From Streptomyces hyaluromycini (GTDB lineage Bacteria > Actinomycetota > Actinomycetes > Streptomycetales > Streptomycetaceae), in assembly GCF_002217755.1 (NCBI RefSeq), contig NZ_BCFL01000017.1, positions 1,058,384-1,122,383 of the forward strand: a stretch of 64,000 nt of DNA. Reading direction: 5' to 3'. Below the pieces are notes generated by a model. That model did not search any database. It was not told the origin of the DNA and was given only the letters and a program-made list of their open reading frames with translations. The translations under genes were made by a program, and so were the position numbers. This document shows positions 17,024 through 25,257 of the stretch, in pieces; position 1 is the stretch's first letter; every line of letters starts with the position of its first letter.

Positions 17024-19147
17024 TTGAGCCGGCATGCCCGGATCGCACTCACGCTCGTCGGACTGGCCGCCCTCGGCGCCGGTTCGCTGACCGCCGCGGG
17101 CACGGCCGCCGCGGACACCACCCCGACGCCGATCACGACGGACGGCGTCTGGGGCCTCGACTACGCGGGCGGCTTCCTGACCACCGTGGAGAACACGCCG
17201 AGCGGCTACCAGTGGGTGATCGGCCGGAAGATCTCGGCCGACGGTTCCACGGTGCTGGAGAAGACGGACCGCGGATTCGCCGACACATTCGCGGTCGGCA
17301 GCCATGTCCAGCGGGTGCCGTGCGACGCGGGTCCGCAGGGCTGTGTGCCGATGCGCACCTTCGGCAACACCTGGGTCGGCGACTTCATGGACGACGGCAC
17401 CGGCAAGCAGACGGCCCAGATCCACCTGACCGACGACACGATGGACGGCGGCCCGGAGCCGACGGTCACCGGCGGCCGTTTCGTCGACGCCACCGGCCGC
17501 TACTACGTCTACCAGGCGTCCTCCACCGGTAAGCAGTACGTCGACGCGGTGAACCCGTACCGCTACGAGGACGTCCGGCTGACCCGGTCCGTCACCGCCG
17601 CCTCCGTGTGGGGTTCGACGCTGTGGACGCCGGGCACCGGCAACGGCGTCGTCACCGGATACGACCTGCAGGCGAAGAAGACGGTCGCGACCGTCTCCAC
17701 CGGCGCACCCTGCACGGTCAAGGAGCTCCAGGTCGTCGGCCGCTGGATCTACTGGAACTGCGGTCCGACGGGCGCCGCGGGCGTGTACGACCGTACGGCG
17801 AAGAAGAACATCAAGGTGCCCTCCGGCCCGGCGCTGGTCGGCGACGGCTACCTCGTCCAGCACGACCGGGCCGCGGGCAGGCTCATGCTGACGGACTTCC
17901 ACACCGGGACCGCGGCCGCGGCGCGCGCGATCGCCGACCTGCCCGCCGGGCACACCGCCGACCAGCGGCGGCTGACCTGGTCCGTGGACAAGTTCGGCGG
18001 CGACATCGCGTACGTCGGCCCGGACGACGTGATCCGGATCGTGCCGAGCGGTGTGCCGACGCAGTCCCTGACGGGGATCGAGTCGGATGCGGACGACTCG
18101 GACGAGGACGCCCGGGAAGGCGTCTCGGGCAGCACCACCTGGGACAGCCTCTGGCAGCTCAGCAAGCCCGCGAACTGGACCTTCACCGTGAAGGACGCCC
18201 ACGGGCACGCCGACCGCACCATCAAGGGCAGCGGTGCGTCCATCGACCTCGACTGGGACGGCACGAACGACTCGGGCGGCTACCCGCTCAACGGTCCGAA
18301 GACCTGGACGCTGACCGCCACCGCCGTCGAGGGCGCGGGGACGTACACGACCAGCGGGAAGTTCGGGTACACCGGCGGCACGCAGGGCTTCCACGACCAG
18401 AGCGGGTACAGCTACGGCGACCTGGCCACCCTCAGCTCCTCCGGCGGCCTCACGCTGCACTCCACCACGGGCAACGGCAGGTTCAGCGGGAAGTGGGCGG
18501 CCTTCGGCTGGCCGGCCGGCACGGTCGCCGTTCCCTTCGGGGACATGACCGGCGACCGGTGCTCCGAGATGCTGGTGCGGATGCCCAACGGGGAGCTGCG
18601 CCGGTACACCGGCAAGTGCGGGGGCTCGTACAAGCCGTCCGACAAGCACGTCTCCCTCGGCTCCGGCTGGAACGCGTACAACGTCCTCACCGCCCCCGGC
18701 GACCTCACCGGCGACGGCCGGACCGACCTGCTGGCCCGCAAGGCCGCCACCGGGGACGTCTACCTGTTCGCCGACGACGGCAGCGGCAGGCTGAAGGCCG
18801 GGGTGAAGATCCGCACGTGGTCGTCGTACCCGAAGATCGTCGGTGCCGGGGACCTGAACGGCGACGGCTTCGGGGACGTGCTCGCGGTCGACAAGGCCGG
18901 CACGCTGTGGCGCTACGACGGCACCGGGGCGGGCCAGGTGAAGGAGCGGGTGAAGGTCGCCGCGCACTGGAACGCCTCGTACAACGCGGTCGTGGGCGTC
19001 GGCGACATCACCGGGGACGGCAGGAACGACCTGGTCATGCGGGACACCGCGGGCAACCTGTACCGGCAGACGGGCACGGGTAAGGGCACGTTCGCGGCGC
19101 GCGTGAAGATCGCGACGGGCTGGCAGGGCTACAAGGCGCTCTTCTAG
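17024..19147 (+). CDS. secreted FG-GAP/VCBS-repeat protein
   Basis: A 707-residue exported protein. The TTG at 17024 (SRHARIALTLVGLAALGAG) is chosen because GGGGGG lies just upstream and the signal peptide then begins properly; it ends near TAAADT. The N-terminal 370 residues look like a beta-propeller (YAGGFLTTVENTPSGYQWVIGRK; WTPGTGNGVVTGYD). A FlgD-Ig-like segment follows (DGTNDSGGYPLNGPKTWTLTA). The C-terminus has four FG-GAP calcium loops: DMTGDRCSEML, DLTGDGRTDLL, DLNGDGFGDVL and DITGDGRNDLV. It is probably an extracellular binding protein; no enzyme motif is visible. Confidence 0.84.
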   Translation: MSRHARIALTLVGLAALGAGSLTAAGTAAADTTPTPITTDGVWGLDYAGGFLTTVENTPSGYQWVIGRKISADGSTVLEKTDRGFADTFAVGSHVQRVPCDAGPQGCVPMRTFGNTWVGDFMDDGTGKQTAQIHLTDDTMDGGPEPTVTGGRFVDATGRYYVYQASSTGKQYVDAVNPYRYEDVRLTRSVTAASVWGSTLWTPGTGNGVVTGYDLQAKKTVATVSTGAPCTVKELQVVGRWIYWNCGPTGAAGVYDRTAKKNIKVPSGPALVGDGYLVQHDRAAGRLMLTDFHTGTAAAARAIADLPAGHTADQRRLTWSVDKFGGDIAYVGPDDVIRIVPSGVPTQSLTGIESDADDSDEDAREGVSGSTTWDSLWQLSKPANWTFTVKDAHGHADRTIKGSGASIDLDWDGTNDSGGYPLNGPKTWTLTATAVEGAGTYTTSGKFGYTGGTQGFHDQSGYSYGDLATLSSSGGLTLHSTTGNGRFSGKWAAFGWPAGTVAVPFGDMTGDRCSEMLVRMPNGELRRYTGKCGGSYKPSDKHVSLGSGWNAYNVLTAPGDLTGDGRTDLLARKAATGDVYLFADDGSGRLKAGVKIRTWSSYPKIVGAGDLNGDGFGDVLAVDKAGTLWRYDGTGAGQVKERVKVAAHWNASYNAVVGVGDITGDGRNDLVMRDTAGNLYRQTGTGKGTFAARVKIATGWQGYKALF

Positions 19148-19229
19148 GGCCTGTTTCAGGCCCGTTCCAGCATGTTTTCGGCCATGCTGTGACGCATGTC
19201 ACGCCCTCGGCGAGGGAATCGCTGAGGGC

Positions 19230-20759
19230 ATGACAGATGACGCGACAGTCAAGTCGCCCTCCGGCGCGCTCTCCGACGAGGAGCGGCTGGCCCAGCTCGG
19301 CTACACGCAGGTCCTGGCCCGCCGTATGTCGGCCTTCTCGAACTACGCGGTCTCCTTCACGATCATCTCGGTCCTCTCCGGCTGTCTGACCCTCTACCTC
19401 TTCGGCATGATCACCGGCGGCCCGGCCGTGATCACCTGGGGCTGGGTGGCCGTAGGCCTGATGACCCTCTTCGTAGGCCTCTCGATGGCCGAGATCTGTT
19501 CGGCCTACCCGACCTCCGCGGGCCTCTACTTCTGGGCCCACCGGCTGGCCCCGCCCCGCAGCGCGGCCGCCTGGGCGTGGTTCACGGGCTGGTTCAACGT
19601 GCTCGGCCAGGTGGCGGTGACCGCGGGCATCGACTTCGGCGCCGCGTCCTTCCTGGGCGCCTACCTGAACCTCCAGTTCGACTTCACCGTCACCCCCGGC
19701 CGCACGATCCTCCTCTTCGCGGGGATCCTCGTGCTCCACGGCCTCCTCAACACCTTCGGCGTCCGGATCGTCGCCCTCCTCAACAGCGTGAGCGTGTGGT
19801 GGCACGTGCTGGGCGTCGCCGTCATCGTCGGCGCGCTGACCTTCGTCCCCGACCACCACCAGTCGGCGTCCTTCGTCTTCACCAAGTTCGTGAACGAGAC
19901 GGGCTGGGGCAGCGGCCCGTACGTCGTCCTCATCGGCCTCCTGATGGCCCAGTACACCTTCACGGGCTACGACGCCTCGGCGCACATGACGGAGGAGACG
20001 CACGACGCGTCCACGGCGGGCCCGAAGGGCATCGTCCGCTCGATCTGGACCTCCTGGATAGCCGGCTTCGTCCTCCTCCTCGGCTTCACCTTCGCCATCC
20101 AGTCGTACAGCGGCGAGCTGAAGTCGCCGACGGGCGTGCCCCCGGCCCAGATCCTCCTTGACGCGCTCGGCGCGACCACCGGCAAACTCCTCCTCCTCGT
20201 CGTGATCGGCGCCCAGCTCTTCTGCGGGATGGCGTCGGTGACGGCCAACAGCCGCATGATCTACGCCTTCTCACGCGACGGCGCGCTGCCCTTCTCCCGC
20301 CTCTGGCACACCGTCAGCCCGCGCACCCGCACCCCCGTGGCGGCGGTCTGGCTGGCGGCCCTCGGCGCCCTCGCCCTGGGCCTCCCGTACCTCATCAACT
20401 ACGCGGCCTACGCCGCCGTGACGTCGATCGCGGTGATCGGCCTGTACGTGGCGTACGTGATCCCGACGCTGCTGCGGGTGCGGAAGGGGGCGGCGTTCGA
20501 GCGCGGCCCGTGGCACCTGGGCCGCTGGTCGATCGTCATCGGCGTGATCTCGGTGACGTGGGTGGCGGTCATCACCGTCCTCTTCATGCTCCCGCAGGTC
20601 TCCCCGGTCACCTGGCAGTCCTTCAACTACGCCCCGGTCGCCGTGCTGGCCGTCCTCGGCTTCGCCGCGATCTGGTGGCAGGCCTCGGCCCGCCACTGGT
20701 TCCTCAACCCGGCCGCGGCGACCCACCGGGAGGACACCGCCGAAGCGGCCGATCTCTGA
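19230..20759 (+). CDS. APC-family amino acid permease
   Basis: A 509-residue, 12-helix transporter of the amino acid/choline transporter branch (GabP/BAT1-like). It starts at ATG 19230. The family signature is near the N-terminus: LGYTQVLARRMSAFSNYAVSFTIISVLSG. It also has GLSMAEICSAYPTSAGLYFWA, then QYTFTGYDASAHMTEETHDA, which is typical for GABA or polyamine-type permeases. It would import an amino acid or amine by proton symport; the exact substrate cannot be read. It is the last backbone gene before the tRNA-Lys insertion site. Confidence 0.88.
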   Translation: MTDDATVKSPSGALSDEERLAQLGYTQVLARRMSAFSNYAVSFTIISVLSGCLTLYLFGMITGGPAVITWGWVAVGLMTLFVGLSMAEICSAYPTSAGLYFWAHRLAPPRSAAAWAWFTGWFNVLGQVAVTAGIDFGAASFLGAYLNLQFDFTVTPGRTILLFAGILVLHGLLNTFGVRIVALLNSVSVWWHVLGVAVIVGALTFVPDHHQSASFVFTKFVNETGWGSGPYVVLIGLLMAQYTFTGYDASAHMTEETHDASTAGPKGIVRSIWTSWIAGFVLLLGFTFAIQSYSGELKSPTGVPPAQILLDALGATTGKLLLLVVIGAQLFCGMASVTANSRMIYAFSRDGALPFSRLWHTVSPRTRTPVAAVWLAALGALALGLPYLINYAAYAAVTSIAVIGLYVAYVIPTLLRVRKGAAFERGPWHLGRWSIVIGVISVTWVAVITVLFMLPQVSPVTWQSFNYAPVAVLAVLGFAAIWWQASARHWFLNPAAATHREDTAEAADL

Positions 20760-20868
20760 CCCACCGGCCCCCTGACGCACCACTTCTGCCACGCGACGCG
20801 GCCACGCCCCCGATACCGGATCGGCGAGACGCCTCCGTCCGGCTATGCTCGGGGAGGCAACATCGCCT

Positions 20869-20941
20869 GGGCCGTTAGCTCAATTGGCAGAGCAGTGGAC
20901 TTTTAATCCATTGGTTGTGGGTTCGAGTCCCACACGGCCTA
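20869..20941 (+). tRNA. tRNA-Lys(TTT)
   Basis: A 73-base cloverleaf with acceptor GGGCCGT/ACGGCCT, anticodon loop CTTTTAA (TTT), T-loop GTTCGAG and discriminator A. A TATGCT hexamer at 20843 is a likely -10 box. From its anticodon to its 3' end it is copied at 31739-31787, which marks it as the target of an integrating element. Confidence 0.96.
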
Positions 20942-20945
20942 CCGA
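20897..20945. repeat. attL (tRNA-Lys 3' half)
   Basis: This starts in the anticodon stem (GGACTTTT), ends at ACCGA just after the tRNA, and matches attR over 49 bases except A/G at 20905/31747. Confidence 0.88.
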
Positions 20946-20946
20946 A

Positions 20947-20983
20947 CCGCCCCCAGCTCAGAGGCACTTTGAGCTGGGGGCGG
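20947..20983 (+). terminator. terminator after tRNA-Lys
   Basis: A hairpin with a 14-base stem, CCGCCCCCAGCTCA / TGAGCTGGGGGCGG, immediately after the tRNA. A different hairpin follows attR, so this one arrived with the island or the other is the original. Confidence 0.8.
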
Positions 20984-21090
20984 CGGCGTTTCTGGGGCCT
21001 TCCGGGGGTGCCGGCTCAGCCAGTGCTCAACCGAAATGCTGGCGATCATGACTGGTGGCCGGAGGCTTCGAGTGGCCCGGAACGCAGCGC

Positions 21091-21124
21091 GGGCGGCCAC
21101 CCCGGTAAGGGAGGGTGGCCGCCC
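21091..21124. terminator. orphan terminator-like hairpin
   Basis: A perfect 12-base stem, GGGCGGCCACCC / GGGTGGCCGCCC, in the otherwise gene-free stretch 20984-21234. No convincing gene ends into it, so it may mark a lost gene. Nothing else is recognisable in that stretch. Confidence 0.5.
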
Positions 21125-21234
21125 GGCCCGCCTCAGCGTCCTCTCCGGGACCGCGCGGCGTATGGCGGTCCGCAACGCTTCGACGGGTCTTGTCGTCGGC
21201 TGCGTGAGCGGCACGGCCGACGAAGAACCTGCAA

Positions 21235-21252
21235 TGTAGGTTTTAACCTACA
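21235..21252. promoter_or_regulatory. palindromic operator ahead of the small XRE gene
   Basis: TGTAGGTTTTAACCTACA has 8-base arms and a TT centre, about 35 bases before the XRE start. Its AT content is unusually high for this genome. Autoregulation by the downstream XRE protein is inferred. Confidence 0.5.
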
Positions 21253-21285
21253 GATTTTCGATCTTGAACAGTGGAGCTTGGGCGG

Positions 21286-21516
21286 GTGCCGACCGCTCCA
21301 CCCGATCCGCTGTTCCCGCGCCGCCGGGCCATCGGCGAACAGATCCGGGTCGCACGCGAAGCGGCCGAGCTGAGTCAGGAAGAGGTCGCCAACCGCATCG
21401 GCATCGACCGGCCGTCCATCGTGCTCATCGAAGCCGGCACCCGGAACGCGACGATCAACACACTCCTGCGCATCTCCGATGTCGTCGGCGTGCCACTTGC
21501 CCAGCTAGTCCGTTGA
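21286..21516 (+). CDS. small XRE-type DNA-binding protein
   Basis: A 76-residue Cro/C1-type protein. The GTG at 21286 is preferred because GGAG lies nine bases upstream; the GTG at 21271 would give 81 residues. The helix-turn-helix is IGEQIRVAREAAELSQEEVANRIGIDRPSIVLIEAG, followed by TRNATINTLLRISDVVGVPLAQLV. It has no sensory domain, like phage repressors or antitoxin-type XRE proteins. It is the first gene after attL, a usual place for an element regulator, and its 3' end overlaps the convergent gene at 21505 by 12 bases. Confidence 0.85.
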   Translation: MPTAPPDPLFPRRRAIGEQIRVAREAAELSQEEVANRIGIDRPSIVLIEAGTRNATINTLLRISDVVGVPLAQLVR

Positions 21517-21696
21517 GCGCCCACGCGACCTGTGACAGCCGCAGCGGCACCGGGCCTGGAGGAGGATGCCGCGGCCGTGGGGGAGCGGGATGTCCGCGGT
21601 CTGCCGGCAGAGCTCGTGCACGTCCTTGTACCCGGGCTTCTTCGCGAGCTCGCACTCGGTGGACAGTGCGAGCGGCTCGGCGGCGGCCGCGGTCAT
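21505..21696 (-). CDS. small Cys-rich hypothetical protein
   Basis: A 63-residue protein (MTAAAAEPLALSTECELAKK…). It ends in ARCRCGCHRSRGRSTD, with five Cys/His residues close together that could bind metal. Its start overlaps the stop of the DUF6415 gene by four bases, so the two are translationally coupled. I recall similar short proteins beside DUF6415 and DUF5753 genes in Streptomyces, but no function is known. Confidence 0.7.
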   Translation of the reverse strand: MTAAAAEPLALSTECELAKKPGYKDVHELCRQTADIPLPHGRGILLQARCRCGCHRSRGRSTD

Positions 21697-22079
21697 GATG
21701 CCGCTCCCTGGAGCCGCTCGTGTTCGTTGCACACGGCGCTGAGGGCGCGGGCCAGGCGCCGGGCGCGGACGACACGGTGCTCCAGCTCGGGGCCCGCCTC
21801 GATGCCCAGTTCCCGGCGTGCCTCGCTGACGCAGGCGAAGGCGTAGTACGTCTTGTGCCTCGGGAGCTGGCCGGCCAACCGCTCGACCTCGGGGAGCAGC
21901 AGTTCCAGGTGGCCTCGGACGGCGGCGGTGAGGAGGGCGAGGTCGACGACCGGGGGGAGGCCGTCGGGGCCGTCGTCCGGGCCGAGCAGGAGGTCGATGG
22001 TCTCCCGCATGGTGTCGATGTCCGGCGGGGCCTGATCCTGCTCTTCGGCCATGGGCGGGTGGGCTGTAGTTTGCCTCAT
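21693..22079 (-). CDS. DUF6415-family protein
   Basis: A 128-residue protein (or 119 residues from the ATG at 22052, MAEEQDQ). It is helical and acidic at the N-terminus: IDTMRETIDLLLGPDDGPDGLPP. The core is ALLTAAVRGHLELLLPEVERLAGQLPRHKTYYAFACVSEARRELGIEAG, which I associate with the family annotated DUF6415 (natural product biosynthesis protein). That label is from context and not a demonstrated role. It is divergent from the DUF6879 module across an operator-rich gap. Confidence 0.7.
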   Translation of the reverse strand: MRQTTAHPPMAEEQDQAPPDIDTMRETIDLLLGPDDGPDGLPPVVDLALLTAAVRGHLELLLPEVERLAGQLPRHKTYYAFACVSEARRELGIEAGPELEHRVVRARRLARALSAVCNEHERLQGAAS

Positions 22080-22188
22080 GTCGGCGCTCCTCAGCAGCGT
22101 TGGCCGCGCCCCGGGAGGCTCCGCCGCCTCGCCGGGGTTTCGTCGTATCTGCCGAAGCTAGGAGCGTGCACAGAGCCAGAGCCAGCGT

Positions 22189-22296
22189 TGTGCAGAACTG
22201 TGCAGCACACCCACTCTGTAGTGCGGTGCTGGCTAATTCGCTCTCTTGACCGCAGTCGCCCTGAGCGTGACTGTGGTGCAGAAATCTGCACACCAC
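22189..22296. promoter_or_regulatory. operator-rich divergent promoter
   Basis: The gap 22080-22312 holds two TGTGCAG direct repeats 10 bases apart (22189 and 22199). An imperfect palindrome with TGCAGA/TCTGCA arms inside GTGG…CCAC lies at 22273-22296. TTGACC near 22245 could be a -35 box, which would put the palindrome over the -10/+1 region. Control by the XRE protein at 23097 is inferred. Confidence 0.45.
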
Positions 22297-22312
22297 GCTG
22301 AGGGAGATTGCC

Positions 22313-22573
22313 GTGTCACTACTGTTCATCGGGATCGACCCGAACACCGGCGACGACGAGAGCCCCACCGTCTGGGTCGACCAGGACAAGCAGGGACTCG
22401 TACTCCAGGGTTGGAAGCCCGGCCTCGAACTCGAAGCCGAATGCGCCGCCTTCACGGTCCCCGGCCACGCCGTGGGTATCCCGGAGCACGAGGCCGTGAT
22501 CCGGATCCCCGCCCGGATGGTGCCGATGATCAGGGAGGCGTGCGATGCCGTCGAGCGTTCCACCGATCGCTGA
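22313..22573 (+). CDS. module A small protein (IP-rich, paired with DUF6879)
   Basis: An 86-residue protein starting at GTG 22313 after GAGGGAGA. It aligns with the 76-residue protein at 29933: both have a GxDP motif, then SPTxxxDxxK, a VLQGWK or LVQGWK core, and an ending of IPxHExV…IPxRMV. It overlaps the DUF6879 gene by 29 bases, so the genes form an operon. The function is unknown; being always paired with DUF6879 here suggests a complex or a regulator/partner role. Confidence 0.82.
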   Translation: MSLLFIGIDPNTGDDESPTVWVDQDKQGLVLQGWKPGLELEAECAAFTVPGHAVGIPEHEAVIRIPARMVPMIREACDAVERSTDR

Positions 22574-23072
22574 ACTGATCACGGGTTGCACCCACTCTGC
22601 GGTGCACCTCGAAATGCGTGACGCCTACGCGGTCGACAAGGAGCGGCACCAGTTCGAGGCGTGGCGGCAGGGCTTCCGGCACGACCCAGCCGACCGCGCC
22701 TCCTGGTGGCGGCCGTGGCTCGACCTGATCCAGGAGAACGTCGGGCGTGGTGTCGTCGTGCGCCGGGCCCGCATCGTCTCGGAGCCCGTCAGCGAGTACA
22801 TCCGCTTCGAACACTCCGGCACCTTCACCAACGTCGCCGCCGGCGAACAGGTGCGGTGGCTCCCCCGCCGCCAGGCCAGCAGCATCGCGCTGCCAGGCAA
22901 CGACTTCTGGCTCTTCGACGGCCGGCTGATCCGGTGGAACCACTTCACCGGCGACGGCCATTCCGCCGGGCAAGAACTCTCCGACGATCCGACCGCCGCC
23001 AAGCTGTGCGCCACCGCGTTCGACGAGGTGTGGGCCAGAGCCATCCCGCACGACCAGTACGAGATTCACTAG
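22545..23072 (+). CDS. DUF6879-family protein (module A)
   Basis: A 175-residue cytosolic protein. It shares with the copy at 30141 the motifs TAVHLEMRDAY (here SAVHLEMRDAY), VRRARIVSEPVSEYIRFE, NVAAGEQVRWLPRR, IALPGNDFWLFD and NHFTGDG. I link this signature to DUF6879, which in Streptomyces is found next to XRE/DUF5753 regulators. The conserved aromatic/acidic GNDFWLFD motif looks like an active or binding site, but no reaction is known. The gene sits between the small protein and the regulator, with 24 bases to the latter. Confidence 0.85.
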   Translation: MPSSVPPIAELITGCTHSAVHLEMRDAYAVDKERHQFEAWRQGFRHDPADRASWWRPWLDLIQENVGRGVVVRRARIVSEPVSEYIRFEHSGTFTNVAAGEQVRWLPRRQASSIALPGNDFWLFDGRLIRWNHFTGDGHSAGQELSDDPTAAKLCATAFDEVWARAIPHDQYEIH

Positions 23073-23096
23073 CAGAAAGCGCCGGTACGCCAGCTC

Positions 23097-23951
23097 ATGC
23101 CCGTCTCCCCGTCCTCCTCCGCCCAGGCCGCGCGCAAAGCCGTTGCTGAACGGCTCCGCAGTCTCCGCAAAGAGGCAGGGCTGACCATCGCCGAGCTGGC
23201 GGACCAGTGCGGCTGGCACCACTCCAAGACCTCCCGCATCGAGAATGCAGTCACCGCGCCCACGGCCAACGACATCCGCCAGTGGTGCGCCGCTACAGGG
23301 GCGAAGTCCCAGGCGCAGGACATCGTCGTGCAGTCGGTGCACGCCGAGTCGCTGTACAGGGAGTGGCGTCACGAAACCCGCCGCGGCCTGACCCGGCTTC
23401 AGGAAGAGACCGGCAAGCTCTTCCGGACCACCGATCTCTTCCGCGTGTACTCATCCACGCTCGTTCCGGGTCTCCTTCAGACCGAGGGCTACGCGGCCGG
23501 TGTCCTCGCCGCAGCGGCCCGCTTCCGCCAGCTCCCCGGCGACGACAGCGCCCAGGCCGCGCGGGCCCGGGTCGACCGCTCTCGGATCATTCACGACCCC
23601 GGGCGCCGCTTCGTCCTGCTCGTCGAAGAGTCTGTCCTGAACTGCCAGATTGCCGACGTAGACGCCATGGCCGCGCAGCTCGGCTACCTGCTCACGGCTG
23701 GCGCAATCCCCACCGTGTCCCTCGGCGTCATCCCGGCTGCCGCGCAACTGCGCTCCCAGTGGCCCCGCGAGACCTTCCACGTGTACGACGACAAGCTCGT
23801 ATCCGTCGAGCTGGTCTCGGCCCGGATGCGGATCAATCAGCCGTCCGAGATCGAGCTGTACATCAGGGCGTTCGAGGAACTCCGCAGCATGGCCGTGTAC
23901 GGCTCCGAGGCGCGTGCCCTGGTCCTCAAGGCCATCGACGCCCTCGGCTGA
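23097..23951 (+). CDS. XRE regulator with DUF5753 domain (module A)
   Basis: A 284-residue regulator. The helix-turn-helix is at residues 12-60 (VAERLRSLRKEAGLTIAELADQCGWHHSKTSRIEN). The DUF5753 domain (about 100-280) is recognised by IVPGLLQTEGYA-type sequence (here STLVPGLLQTEGYA), VLLVEESVLNCQI, TVSLGVIPAAAQLRSQWPRETFHVYDD and a C-terminal LRSMAVYG. This is the WhiJ-like class widely used in Streptomyces development and element control. It completes the three-gene module and ends in a strong terminator. Confidence 0.93.
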   Translation: MPVSPSSSAQAARKAVAERLRSLRKEAGLTIAELADQCGWHHSKTSRIENAVTAPTANDIRQWCAATGAKSQAQDIVVQSVHAESLYREWRHETRRGLTRLQEETGKLFRTTDLFRVYSSTLVPGLLQTEGYAAGVLAAAARFRQLPGDDSAQAARARVDRSRIIHDPGRRFVLLVEESVLNCQIADVDAMAAQLGYLLTAGAIPTVSLGVIPAAAQLRSQWPRETFHVYDDKLVSVELVSARMRINQPSEIELYIRAFEELRSMAVYGSEARALVLKAIDALG

Positions 23952-23967
23952 CCCCGGACGCACGAAA

Positions 23968-23999
23968 GCGGCCCGCCCTCCCGAAGGAGGGCGGGCCGC
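23968..23999. terminator. terminator between module A and phage genes
   Basis: A perfect 14-base stem, GCGGCCCGCCCTCC / GGAGGGCGGGCCGC, with a CGAA loop. It is bidirectional, between the convergent module A operon and the lysis-type genes. Confidence 0.88.
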
Positions 24000-24001
24000 G
24001 G

Positions 24002-24265
24002 TCAACGCATGAGGAACTGGGCGATCACTCCGGCGCCTGCGCCGAGGACAGCAGCGCCACCGGCCGCACGCCAGATCGTGTGTTCCAGGGTGCGGAGGCG
24101 GGACTCGTGGTCGGCGACGTCCTTGCTGAGCTCGGTGAGCCCCTGGCCGATGGTGTCGAGCTTGGTCTCCACTCGGTTCACGCCATCGCTCAGGGATCTC
24201 AACTCCTGGTACATCTGGGCCGACGAGATGTAGACCCCGGCAGGCTCCGGCGCGGGGGCGGTCAC
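24002..24265 (-). CDS. phage-type coiled-coil membrane protein
   Basis: An 87-residue protein starting at GTG 24265, which overlaps the stop of the upstream holin-like gene (GTGA). The N-terminus is AP/EP-rich. A long amphipathic coil follows (MYQELRSLSDGVNRVETKLDTIGQGLTELSKDVADHESRLRTLEHTIW), and a single C-terminal membrane helix (GGAAVLGAGAGVIAQFLMR). Proteins of this build sit beside holins in Streptomyces phage lysis cassettes. It is the last gene of a three-gene leftward group. Confidence 0.75.
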   Translation of the reverse strand: MTAPAPEPAGVYISSAQMYQELRSLSDGVNRVETKLDTIGQGLTELSKDVADHESRLRTLEHTIWRAAGGAAVLGAGAGVIAQFLMR

Positions 24266-24488
24266 TCGCGGCTCGCGGTGTCGTCCGTGCGCAGCCAGCC
24301 GGGCAGCAGGGCCTGGACGCCGGGGAGGGCCATGACGCGGGCGAATCCGCCCGCGACGGCGAGGGCGCCGACGACCCAGGGAAGGGCCGCGGTACGCCGG
24401 AGGCGTCAACGACGGCCGGGAGGACGACGGCGATGCCGAGGGCGGTCTGGAGAATGGTGCGCAGGGTGCGCTTCGCGGCGTCGGACAT
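24262..24488 (-). pseudogene. holin-like gene, frameshifted
   Basis: This starts MSDAAKRTLRTILQTALGIAVVLPAVVDASGVP, the usual beginning of Streptomyces phage holin-like proteins. In that frame it then loses sense. Changing frame near 24403-24405 restores ALPWVVGALAVAGGFARVMALPGVQALLPGWLRTDDTASRE and a stop at 24262 that overlaps the next start. A one-base loss within the codon before ALPW explains it. Unless the base call is wrong, no full holin is made. Two membrane helices are expected when intact. Confidence 0.72.
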
Positions 24489-24491
24489 GGG

Positions 24492-24698
24492 TCAGGACTC
24501 CTTCTGCGCGGTGAGCGCGGCCAGGGCCGCCGCGAGCGCGTCGACCTTCTGTTCCAGGCGGCGGACGACGATCTCGATGCTGTTCAGGCCCGTCGCCGGC
24601 GCGATGAACGGGGTGGCCTCGTTGGTGGCCGGGTTGGGGTTCTTCACGATCCCGTCGGTCGTCCACACCTTGCGGACGTCGTCGGTGGACAGGGACAC
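24492..24698 (-). CDS. small phage protein ahead of holin
   Basis: A 68-residue protein from GTG 24698, preceded by GAGGAGA; a longer frame from 24758 runs into unrelated sequence. The sequence SLSTDDVRKVWTTDGIVKNPNPATNEATPFI and the C-terminal coil (VVRRLEQKVDALAAALAALTAQ) match proteins found just upstream of holins in actinophage lysis regions. Its upstream border near 24740 is abrupt: it abuts the fragment of an unrelated gene on the other strand. Confidence 0.75.
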   Translation of the reverse strand: MSLSTDDVRKVWTTDGIVKNPNPATNEATPFIAPATGLNSIEIVVRRLEQKVDALAAALAALTAQKES

Positions 24699-24742
24699 GT
24701 CGTTCTCCTCGCTGTCGTTGGTGCCGTCGCCGGGGTTCCAGC

Positions 24743-25000
24743 GCCTACGCCAACCCACGCGCCAACGCCGACTTCGCCCGGAACCGGATCGCCACCCACC
24801 TCACCGCCGCCCGCACAGCCCTGGCCGAAGCCACCAGCATGCTGCGCAGCGGCGCCAAGAGCGCGGACCTCGACGATCAGCGCGTTCTCGCCGCACGAAA
24901 ACGCAGCCCGCAGACGGTCTCGGCCGCTCCCGGCCAATCCTCCCCACCTCCGGCCGAATCCCCCGCACCGGCGCCGCCGAACCCGGGACGAAGGCGCTGA
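24743..25000 (+). pseudogene. 3' fragment of an unidentified gene
   Basis: An open frame with good codon bias, but no start and an abrupt left edge. It reads AYANPRANADFARNRIATHL, then TALAEATSMLRSGAKSADLDDQRVLAARKR, a Pro/Ala/Ser-rich end and a TGA at 24998-25000. It looks like the C-terminus of a larger protein (a mobilisation or replication protein is possible but unproven) joined to phage sequence. The following 25001-25257 holds no clear gene. Confidence 0.5.
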
Positions 25001-25257
25001 CGCGACGACCGCCCTGACATCACGTCTGCTCCGGACATCGGCCGACCAGCCCGAGCCACCCCGCCCAACCCCCGAAGACTGCGAATACACCAGCGCTGAC
25101 CGGCCCCACCCATGCCGTGGCCCTGCGCACCACGGCCACCGCCTTCGACGCCCACCGCGGCAAAGCCTGGTGAAGAGCACGTGTCCGAAGGCGCCGTATT
25201 CCCCACCAAATGGCGATCAGCACCGTTGTCGACTGGACATACGGGCAGGATCGCGCA

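Noticed and set aside
20939..21239. Small frames on both strands between tRNA-Lys and the XRE gene
   Set aside because: No ribosome-binding site, no recognisable domain, and they span two hairpins. I looked for an integrase C-terminus here and found none.
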